DNA of 21,271 bases from Gemmobacter sp. (GTDB lineage: Bacteria > Pseudomonadota > Alphaproteobacteria > Rhodobacterales > Rhodobacteraceae). This document shows positions 15,386-21,271 of the stretch, piece by piece. The stretch is taken from contig DOMY01000284.1 of the NCBI GenBank assembly GCA_003509785.1, positions 4,424 through 25,694 on the forward strand, written 5' to 3'. The translations under genes were made by a program, and so were the position numbers. The notes under the pieces are model-generated. The model saw only the letters and a program-made list of their open reading frames with translations. It had not been told where the DNA came from and made no database searches. The stretch's first letter is position 1, and every line of letters starts with the position of its first letter.

Positions 15386-16045
15386 TCAGTCGATTACGCG
15401 GGAAACTGTGACATATCCGATAGCATTGCCCATATATTGGTGCAGTTTGCGAACACCGGATGCGTCCAGCCAATAGTCATTTTCAAAAGACTTGCCCTCT
15501 GAAACGCAGGTCTCATGGATTCGCTGCGTTACATGGGCCCGGCCCTTGATCGTAATCGTTTCCCCCCCGGCAAGCCGGGAATCGCAGGTCATCACTTCGC
15601 GGATCGGCTGATCGGCGCCATCAAGCGTCGTGTAACTGCGGGTATAGTTTTGGCCGACAGCGCCGCGCATATCTTGCGGCACCACCGATTCGATGACGTC
15701 AAACGCGCCAAATCCGCGTGTCATGGTGATCTGGCCACCCCGCAGGGTCATCGTTTGCTGGCTGCCTGTGGCCCAGATATCCGCACCACCGACATTCCGC
15801 TTCAGCGGCACCAGATAGGCCACGCCGCTGGATGAATTCACCTGCACCACAGGGACATTGAACGCGGCAAGCTCTGCCCGGCCCAGTTCGGGCACGGGGG
15901 TGGCGGCTGCCTTGTTGCGCGACAGGGTCTGGGCCACGGCGCGCACCTGCGACAATGCCCCTTCCTGATCCTGTTCGACGGATCCGCAGCCAACCAGCAT
16001 CGCCAGCACGGCAAATCCGGCGGCGGCAAAGCGTTGCGGTGTCAT
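15386..16045 (-). CDS. YjbF/GfcB-family outer-membrane lipoprotein
   Basis: A 219-residue lipoprotein. The N-terminus MTPQRFAAAGFAVLAMLVGC carries a lipobox LVGC with the lipidated Cys at residue 20. The body, with VPVVQVNSSSGVAYLVPLKRNVGGADIWATGSQQTMTLRGGQI and ending with YWLDASGVRKLHQYMGNAIGYVTVSRVID, matches the YjbF/GfcB (YmcC) family, known from group 4 capsule and yjbEFGH exopolysaccharide operons. Its exact role in secretion is not established. The ATG at 16045 overlaps the stop of the YjbH-like gene (ATGA) and has GGAGG about nine bases upstream; an ATG at 16063 is in frame but lies before that site. The absence of a Lys/Asp after the Cys (CGSV) suggests sorting to the outer membrane. 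Confidence 0.85.
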   Translation of the reverse strand: MTPQRFAAAGFAVLAMLVGCGSVEQDQEGALSQVRAVAQTLSRNKAAATPVPELGRAELAAFNVPVVQVNSSSGVAYLVPLKRNVGGADIWATGSQQTMTLRGGQITMTRGFGAFDVIESVVPQDMRGAVGQNYTRSYTTLDGADQPIREVMTCDSRLAGGETITIKGRAHVTQRIHETCVSEGKSFENDYWLDASGVRKLHQYMGNAIGYVTVSRVID

Positions 16046-18273
16046 TTCCAGAACCTCCCCCATTGCTGGTCAAGCCCGGTGGCCTGATATTCGCGGACCG
16101 TTTCATACAAACGGCCTTCCAGCTCCAGCCGCTGGCCACCATCGCGGCCAAACGGGCGCAGAACGGTCTGCGCGGTTTTCCGCGTGGCAGAACCCGTAGC
16201 CCAGGCGAAGGGAATCTCCAGCTTGATGCCCTTGTCGAAAGAGCCAGAGCCGAATTCTTCTGCCGAAACATCGGTCTTGGTGGCAAAGGCCCCCACGCGC
16301 CATCCGTTGCCGAATTCGCGTTCGACCGTGAAGGTGGCGCCCACGTCGCCGGCCAGATACCGGCCAACATCCAGCTGAAGGTTGAACCCGTTATCCAGCG
16401 CGTAATAGCCCGAAACATGCCCCGTCAGCAGCCGATAGGACGAGGGGCCGGTTTCGGTGCCCGTCTCATCGGTCTGGTACAGGCTTTGCGGCAGGGTGAA
16501 GCCCAGCCCCTGATCCGGTGCGCGCTGCGCCACATAGTTGATCTCGGCGCCAATGGCCCAGCGACGATCCGCGGGCTTCCACAACACCTCGGTGGAAATG
16601 CCGCCAAACATCCGCTCCAGATAGCCGAAGGACACCCGGCCATACAGATCCTGCCCCAGCGTGGTGCGCCAGTGCAGCGCCAAAGTCTCCAGCGCCGGAT
16701 CGCCCTTGCTGTCATAGATATAGTTGGCAGAGCGGACGGGCTGCAGCTCGCGCCCCGGCACCGGCGGCCGCTCATCCAGATTGCCTGCAAGGCTTTTGGT
16801 GATGCTGCCCGAAAGCGTCAGCCCGCGCGCAATATCGAAATCACCCTTAACCCGGGCGCCCAGACCGTATTTCAGCGGATCATTCTGATCGAACAGCCGC
16901 AGCCGCAGCGCAGGCGCCAAAGACCAGCGGAAGCGCGGATACAGCTCGTCATTGCGCAAGGTGCCCGGAAGCTCCGGCCCGGCGCCAGAAATGCCCACAC
17001 GGCTGCGCATCGAATCCATCGCGGTCGGGCTGGTTTCCAGCCGTTCCAGATCACTGCGGCGCACGGTGATCTTGGCCGCCGCAACACCCGCGTTCAGCGG
17101 CACGATTTCAAAGGTTTCCACCGAAGCGGGCATCACCTGCGACAGCGCCCGCGCGGCACGGCCCACCGCCTGTGCCTCGGCATCCAGCTTTGTGTTGCGG
17201 ATGCGCAGCTGGGCCACCGATCCCGTGTAGCCCAGCGATTCGACCACGATGCCATCGGGCGACAGCCGCTTGTCCAGATTGCGCATCAGGATCGGCCCGG
17301 CATCTGCCTGGGTCACCCATTCCGCCGACCAGGCCTCTGGGTCAGAGGCGCGGCTGGGCCGCTGCTTCACCGGCTCTGGCGCGGGGGTGTTGATGCCACC
17401 GGCCGGGCGGGTGCGCGGGTCCAGCGCGAATTGCGCGGCAATACCGATCTCGCTGCCGTAAAGGTAATAGGCACCAAGGCGGATGCGATCCGCCACCTCA
17501 TATTCCACACCAAAGTTCAGCGGGCTTTTCCGTTCGAACGTTCCGCGATCTTCGGCCTCGGTCTCATAGGCATCCGAGGAATATTCTGCCTTCAGCGTCC
17601 ATTTTTCGCCCGGCGACCATTCGATCCCGGCAAAGGGTGCGGCTGGCCCCCGGAACCACTGATCGTAGTTCACATTGCCGCCTTCGCCCACGTCGATCGG
17701 CGCGCGATCCCCAAAGGGCGAACCGATGCTGCCATAGCTGCCCAGCCGTCCCCAGCCCAGACCCACGGTTGCCTTGAACGACGGACCGAAATTCTTGGTG
17801 GCAACCAGATATTCGCCGGACAGCACGCCTGTTCCCGCGAAATCCTGCAGGCCGATGGTGACGGCAGGCAGATACTCGCCCTCTTTCAACAGCAGGTAAC
17901 GGATATCGAAAGAGCGGTCATAATAGGTATCAAACTGGTCGATCCCGTCGCCCTGCCCGCAATTCGGGGCACAGGCGGCTTTGGCGTTCCAATCGCGGAT
18001 CCCCAGAAAGCGAAAGCTGGCCGCAATCCGTGGCGTCAGCTGAAAGCTGAGCGTGTTGCGGCTGACCGGGCCAAAATGCGCGGATGTGGCCGTCAGCAGC
18101 CCGTCTTCCTGCATTTCCGCCGAGGGCATGTCGATCATGCCCGAGACGCCATAGAAGTTCAGCGAAGGCGCAGAATATTCCTCTGCCTGTGCCGCGAGCC
18201 CGATGCACAGCGACAGAAGAGAGGGAGCCATAAGCAGCCCGTATTTCCGAGCCGAGATTTCCCGTGTCGTCAT
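16042..18273 (-). CDS. YjbH/GfcD-family outer-membrane exopolysaccharide protein
   Basis: A 743-residue exported protein. The signal peptide is MTTREISARKYGLLMAPSLL..., cleaved after AAQA at residue 30. The mature N-terminus, with SLNFYGVSGMIDMPSAEM and GLLTATSAHFGP, is the hallmark of the YjbH family (E. coli YjbH is 698 residues), and alternating beta-strand sequence rich in aromatic residues runs to the end, fitting an outer-membrane barrel. Segments such as RWAIGAEINYVAQR and FNLQLDVGRYLAGDVGATFTVEREFGNGWRVGAFA are typical of the C-terminal half. The family is linked to exopolysaccharide export but its mechanism is not known. ATG at 18273 is chosen (AAGG eight bases upstream) over a TTG at 18288. 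It overlaps the YjbF-like gene by ATGA, so the two are likely partners made together. Confidence 0.87.
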   Translation of the reverse strand: MTTREISARKYGLLMAPSLLSLCIGLAAQAEEYSAPSLNFYGVSGMIDMPSAEMQEDGLLTATSAHFGPVSRNTLSFQLTPRIAASFRFLGIRDWNAKAACAPNCGQGDGIDQFDTYYDRSFDIRYLLLKEGEYLPAVTIGLQDFAGTGVLSGEYLVATKNFGPSFKATVGLGWGRLGSYGSIGSPFGDRAPIDVGEGGNVNYDQWFRGPAAPFAGIEWSPGEKWTLKAEYSSDAYETEAEDRGTFERKSPLNFGVEYEVADRIRLGAYYLYGSEIGIAAQFALDPRTRPAGGINTPAPEPVKQRPSRASDPEAWSAEWVTQADAGPILMRNLDKRLSPDGIVVESLGYTGSVAQLRIRNTKLDAEAQAVGRAARALSQVMPASVETFEIVPLNAGVAAAKITVRRSDLERLETSPTAMDSMRSRVGISGAGPELPGTLRNDELYPRFRWSLAPALRLRLFDQNDPLKYGLGARVKGDFDIARGLTLSGSITKSLAGNLDERPPVPGRELQPVRSANYIYDSKGDPALETLALHWRTTLGQDLYGRVSFGYLERMFGGISTEVLWKPADRRWAIGAEINYVAQRAPDQGLGFTLPQSLYQTDETGTETGPSSYRLLTGHVSGYYALDNGFNLQLDVGRYLAGDVGATFTVEREFGNGWRVGAFATKTDVSAEEFGSGSFDKGIKLEIPFAWATGSATRKTAQTVLRPFGRDGGQRLELEGRLYETVREYQATGLDQQWGRFWK

Positions 18274-18363
18274 CCGCTTCGCCTTCAATTTCCTTGCGCC
18301 AATCTAGCCAGATCCGGGAATCGCAACAATGCACATTTGCCGAAGCTGACGGACTGTTGCCGA

Positions 18364-20274
18364 TCAGCGACCCGCCTGGGCGATAAGTGGCAGATGATAG
18401 CCATGCACCCAGGTCGCGATCACTTCCCGCGCCGCGCCCTGATCGCCCACCGCAACGGCAGATCGCAGGGCACGCAGCGCGCTTGCCATCTCCAGTTCCG
18501 ACAGGCTTTCTTCGCGGGCCCGCAGGATTTTCGAATGGGGCGTGGTCAGCAGGCCGGCGCCGATCAGCAGCTCTTCATGCAGTTTTTCGCCCGGCCGCAG
18601 CCCTGTCACCACGATCTCGATATCGCCATCCGGGTGATCGGCATCCCGCACCGAATAGCCGGCCGCCTGGATCAGCTGCACCGCCATGTCGCGGATGCGC
18701 ACGGGTTTGCCCATATCCAGCACGAAAACATCCCCCCCGCGCGAGGTTTGCTTATCCGAGAAAGATCCCGCCATCAGCACAAGGCGCGCGGCTTCGGAAA
18801 TCGTCATGAAATAGCGGGTCACATCTTCATGCGTCAGGGTGACCGGGCCGCCCTTGGCAATCTGTTCCTTGAACAGCGGAATCACCGACCCGGAAGAGCC
18901 AAGCACATTGCCGAAGCGCACCATGGAAAACACGGTCCCGCGTGACCGCTTGGCCATGTCCTGCACCACAAGTTCGGCCAGACGCTTGGAGGCACCCATC
19001 ACATTGGTGGGCCGCACTGCCTTGTCCGACGAAATCAGGATGAACCGGCCGACCCCCGCATCATTGGCCGCTTCTGCGATGGTCCGGGTTCCCAGCACGT
19101 TATTTGCAAGACCGGCCAGCGGGTTACACTCCACCAGCGGCACATGTTTATAGGCGGCGGCGTGAAAGATCACCTCTGCCGTGTGGTCGGCAATCACCAT
19201 GCGCGTCAGGCGCGAATCGGTTACGGACCCCAGAACCGGCACGATCTCGACCGAGGTACCCTCGGACAATTCGCGCAGTTCCTTGTCGATGGTGTAAAGC
19301 GCGACCTCGCTCACCTCGTACAGCACGATCTTCCGCGGACGGCAGATGATCAGCTGACGACACAGCTCCGATCCGACGGAACCACCGGCCCCAGAGACCA
19401 GAATCGACCGGCCGCGATAGGTTTCATTGCCTTCCGGCAGGCAATCCCCCACCTGATCGCGGTTCAGCAGCTGCCCGGCCACCACCGGCGACAGGTTGTC
19501 GATCAGCTCTTCTTCGCCCACCAGCTGCGAGAAGGACGGCAAGGATTGCACCGTCAGCCCCATGCTGCGCAGCTTGCGCGTCAGCCGGGCGATCTTCGGC
19601 GCCGAAACCGAAGGCATCGCAAGGATGATACGGTCGATATCGCGCTGTTCCGCCAGCAGTTTTATCATCCCGGGCGGCAGAACCCGCAGCCCGGCGATGG
19701 TCGAGGAATGAAGCGCCGTATTGTCGTCGATGAAGGCCACCGGCACGATACGCTCATGCGAGCGCAGCGCCGCGACAAGCTGCACCCCGGTCGTGCCCGC
19801 ACCATAGATCAGCACCCGATGTTTGGGCTTGCCCTGACGCAGGACCCACAGCAGCACATGCAGCATCGCGGTGCGGAACCCGGCAGAGGCCAGAAACAGC
19901 ATCAGCCCGTAAACCACCACGCCCGCCACAGGAAAGATCGGCAAAGCGAAGGGCGCCATCAGCGCAATGCAGACAGTGACCACAGCCGAATAGATCGCCG
20001 TGCGCATGACGGCCGTGGTTTCATAGGATTTCAGCTGGATGCGCGGCAGGCCAAGCCAGATCGACGCCGCCCCGCCCGCAACCGAAATCGCAGGCAGCAT
20101 ATAGAACAGGCTGGGGTAACGGGTGAACGGCATCAGGCCGTTATGCGCAACGATGATCGAGGCCAGCAGCACGATCGGAGGAAGCAGCGCATCGGCCATG
20201 AACAGCGTGAACTGCTTGTTCCGGCGAGACAGCTTCATCTGGAGCGCATAGAGCCCATGTCTGACAAGATGCAT
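18364..20274 (-). CDS. Membrane-bound UDP-sugar 4,6-dehydratase, CapD/WbpM/PglF type
   Basis: A 636-residue protein. About four membrane helices lie within residues 25-145. A first Rossmann-like domain follows (VLIYGAGTTG, 154-163), then a second short-chain dehydrogenase domain with SGAGGSVGS (294-302). The catalytic region SSDKAVRPTNVMGASK (415-430) has Met426-xxx-Lys430 in place of Tyr-xxx-Lys, the Ser-Met-Lys version known in WbpM/FlaA1-type enzymes. RFGNVLGS and GLRPGEKLHEEL (558-569) are also typical. The family removes water from UDP-GlcNAc (C4/C6), the first step to UDP-QuiNAc, UDP-FucNAc or bacillosamine-type sugars. The ATG at 20274 is preferred to a TTG at 20316. It follows the sugar transferase in the same operon direction and precedes the YjbH-like gene by 90 bases. 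The exact sugar made cannot be told from this gene alone. Confidence 0.9.
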   Translation of the reverse strand: MHLVRHGLYALQMKLSRRNKQFTLFMADALLPPIVLLASIIVAHNGLMPFTRYPSLFYMLPAISVAGGAASIWLGLPRIQLKSYETTAVMRTAIYSAVVTVCIALMAPFALPIFPVAGVVVYGLMLFLASAGFRTAMLHVLLWVLRQGKPKHRVLIYGAGTTGVQLVAALRSHERIVPVAFIDDNTALHSSTIAGLRVLPPGMIKLLAEQRDIDRIILAMPSVSAPKIARLTRKLRSMGLTVQSLPSFSQLVGEEELIDNLSPVVAGQLLNRDQVGDCLPEGNETYRGRSILVSGAGGSVGSELCRQLIICRPRKIVLYEVSEVALYTIDKELRELSEGTSVEIVPVLGSVTDSRLTRMVIADHTAEVIFHAAAYKHVPLVECNPLAGLANNVLGTRTIAEAANDAGVGRFILISSDKAVRPTNVMGASKRLAELVVQDMAKRSRGTVFSMVRFGNVLGSSGSVIPLFKEQIAKGGPVTLTHEDVTRYFMTISEAARLVLMAGSFSDKQTSRGGDVFVLDMGKPVRIRDMAVQLIQAAGYSVRDADHPDGDIEIVVTGLRPGEKLHEELLIGAGLLTTPHSKILRAREESLSELEMASALRALRSAVAVGDQGAAREVIATWVHGYHLPLIAQAGR

Positions 20275-20344
20275 CCGCGTACCTGCTCCGTCCGGCTTTG
20301 CAATTAGCACTTTCAAAAGTCTTCAAAACAGACGTAACTGCCAT

Positions 20345-20399
20345 AAGCTACAGCATGGTTGCATAGGCAGCAAGATATGCAGGTGCAGAAACGATGCAA
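20345..20399 (-). promoter_or_regulatory. Two overlapping candidate promoters upstream of the dehydratase gene
   Basis: On the minus strand, TTGCAT (20399-20394), 16 bases, then TATCTT (20377-20372) forms one candidate. TTGCTG (20373-20368), 17 bases, then TAGCTT (20350-20345) forms another. The 134-base gap between the sugar transferase stop and the dehydratase start is AT-richer than its surroundings, which fits a separate promoter for the downstream genes. The matches are modest. Confidence 0.3.
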
Positions 20400-20408
20400 T
20401 GCGCGGCA

Positions 20409-21038
20409 TTACGCCTGTTTTCTGAACAGCCGCTTGACCAGAACCCGCGCCACAGTTCCGCCCAGCAAAGACAGATCGAAACACAGGCTTTGGTGGCGCT
20501 GATAGATCAGGTCCAGCCGGGCCTTTTGCGGCACGCAGCGCCGGGAATAGGCGAAATCCGTTTCTTCCGCCGTCTTGCAGGATTTTAGAATCCATTCCTC
20601 ATGCGCATGAAATTTCAAGGTGGCAAGGCCGGTTATCCCCGGGCGGCTGCGCAGAACCTTGCCGTAAATCTCTGGAAACCGCTCCACATATAACCGCAAC
20701 GGCGGGCGCGGCCCGACAAAGCTCATGTCTCCGCGAATCACATTCCACAGCTGTGGAATCTCGTCCAGCCGTGCGCGGCGCAAGAATCGGCCCATCGGCG
20801 TGATTCGCGTCGCCTTGTCACCGCCGGATACGCCACTGTCTTCCCGCGCCACGCTCATGCTGCGCAGTTTCCACAGTTGAAAGGGCACACCGGGCGCTTT
20901 CATCCGCTCGGATACATAGAACAGCGGCCGCCCTTCTCGCAGCAGCAGCACCGCCAGCAGCACCAGAAACGGCACCGCCAGCAGCAGGGCCAGCACCAGC
21001 GCAAGCCCAAGATCGAACAACCGTTTCTGCGGGGTCAT
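20409..21038 (-). CDS. Undecaprenyl-phosphate sugar-1-phosphate transferase (bacterial sugar transferase family)
   Basis: A 209-residue monotopic membrane enzyme. One hydrophobic helix at residues 8-33 is followed by the catalytic domain: KLRSM (57-61), RLDEIPQLWNVIRGDMSFVGPRP (90-112, with the catalytic Asp-Glu pair at 92-93) and RPGITG (132-137). These are the marks of the short WcaJ/PglC-like phosphoglycosyl transferases, which move a sugar-1-phosphate from a UDP sugar to undecaprenyl phosphate at the inner membrane and so start repeat-unit synthesis. Its length is that of the PglC-like short form, without the extra N-terminal helices of WcaJ. The ATG at 21038 overlaps the stop of the upstream epimerase (ATGA). 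The dehydratase downstream is a natural partner and may supply its UDP-sugar substrate. Which sugar is transferred is not shown by the sequence. Confidence 0.93.
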   Translation of the reverse strand: MTPQKRLFDLGLALVLALLLAVPFLVLLAVLLLREGRPLFYVSERMKAPGVPFQLWKLRSMSVAREDSGVSGGDKATRITPMGRFLRRARLDEIPQLWNVIRGDMSFVGPRPPLRLYVERFPEIYGKVLRSRPGITGLATLKFHAHEEWILKSCKTAEETDFAYSRRCVPQKARLDLIYQRHQSLCFDLSLLGGTVARVLVKRLFRKQA

Positions 21039-21271
21039 GCCATCATCTCCGTCACACGGCGCCATTCGGCAATCATCTGTTCCGCATCCCCGGCCCCTGC
21101 CGCCCCCGGCAACAGGGTTTCCAGCAGGGCCGTATCCATTGCGGCACGCGGCAGAACCTGCGGATTTTCCGGCCCATAGCACCAGCGGATCCCGGCGGCA
21201 TCCAGCAGCGCCGCCATCGAAACCGCACCCGGCGCCGCAATGTTCAACACCTGCGGCAGGGGCTGGCCCTC
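21035..21271 (-). CDS. Probable NAD-dependent epimerase/dehydratase, C-terminal end (partial)
   Basis: The last 78 codons of a gene that begins beyond the right edge. The visible part contains LPQVLNIAAPGAVSMAALLDAAG, which resembles the C-terminal substrate-binding part of extended short-chain dehydrogenases (the VLNIA/G...S/TM..LL pattern), and ends in IAEWRRVTEMMA. The nucleotide-binding motif and catalytic residues would lie outside the window, so the assignment is tentative. It overlaps the sugar transferase start by ATGA, and its place in a polysaccharide operon fits a role in nucleotide-sugar synthesis. Confidence 0.6.
   Translation of the reverse strand, partial: EGQPLPQVLNIAAPGAVSMAALLDAAGIRWCYGPENPQVLPRAAMDTALLETLLPGAAGAGDAEQMIAEWRRVTEMMA

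Noticed and set aside
15955..18945. A 996-codon open frame on the plus strand opposite the YjbH-like and dehydratase genes
   Set aside because: It crosses two well-supported minus-strand genes and an intergenic gap, is rich in His, Arg and Gln in the manner of GC-rich antisense frames, and matches no family.
18982..19029. Loss of the catalytic tyrosine in the dehydratase (MGASK instead of YxxxK)
   Set aside because: The Ser-Met-Lys form is known for the large WbpM/FlaA1-type dehydratases and does not indicate inactivity.
20398..20410. AATGC-GCG-GCATT inverted repeat at the end of the sugar transferase gene as a terminator
   Set aside because: The stem is only 5 bp with a 3-base loop and no T tract; too weak to support.
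1..21271. Mobile element, CRISPR array, tRNA or phage genes
   Set aside because: No transposase, integrase, regularly spaced direct repeats or tRNA-like cloverleaf was seen on either strand; the only clear direct repeat is the coding repeat within tamB.

Overview
This GC-rich window looks like a piece of an alphaproteobacterial chromosome, most likely Rhodobacterales. The reasons are a xylF-xylH cassette with a divergent ROK repressor, Rhizobium/Rhodobacter-style rha genes, a tamA-tamB pair of rhodobacterial type, and a CapD/WbpM-type dehydratase beside YjbF/YjbH proteins. The taxon and most gene names rest on motif and sequence recall, not on a database search.

Left third (1-7092, minus strand): one long sugar operon read from right to left: xylF (binding protein), xylH (permease), a two-domain ABC ATPase, two further permeases (rhaP, rhaQ), rhaM (rhamnose mutarotase) and the start of an FGGY kinase (rhaK) cut by the window edge. 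From the ATPase to the kinase every pair of genes overlaps by ATGA. The operon looks like a hybrid. Everything upstream of the first Walker B motif of the ATPase resembles a xylose system (xylF-xylH-xylG'), and everything downstream resembles a rhamnose system ('rhaT-rhaP-rhaQ-rhaM-rhaK). The ATPase itself appears to be the fusion point: a XylG-like first ~170 residues joined in frame to a RhaT-like remainder. No rhamnose-binding protein, xylA or xylB is present here. A ROK-family repressor (xylR-like) is transcribed divergently; the 213-base region between it and xylF holds a sigma70-like promoter and several inverted repeats, one of which overlaps the repressor's own ribosome binding site.

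Middle (8409-14984): tamA and tamB on the plus strand share one base (stop of tamA, start of tamB) and encode the two halves of the TAM outer-membrane assembly complex. TamB carries a tandem repeat with an exact 99-residue period. A YihY/BrkB-family membrane protein converges on tamB, overlapping its stop, with a stem-loop in the overlap.

Right third (15018-21271, minus strand): an exopolysaccharide or capsule locus read right to left: C-terminus of a probable NAD-dependent epimerase, an undecaprenyl-phosphate sugar transferase, a CapD/WbpM-type UDP-sugar 4,6-dehydratase, a YjbH/GfcD-type outer-membrane protein, a YjbF/GfcB-type lipoprotein, and a 74-residue exported protein ending at a strong intrinsic terminator. 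The first three would make or transfer the first sugar; the last three resemble the secretion side of the E. coli yjbEFGH / gfc systems, in a different order and without a YjbG/GfcC homologue in the window.

No tRNA, rRNA, CRISPR array, insertion sequence or phage gene was seen. The only gene-free stretches are short intergenic gaps, the longest being the xylF-xylR regulatory region.
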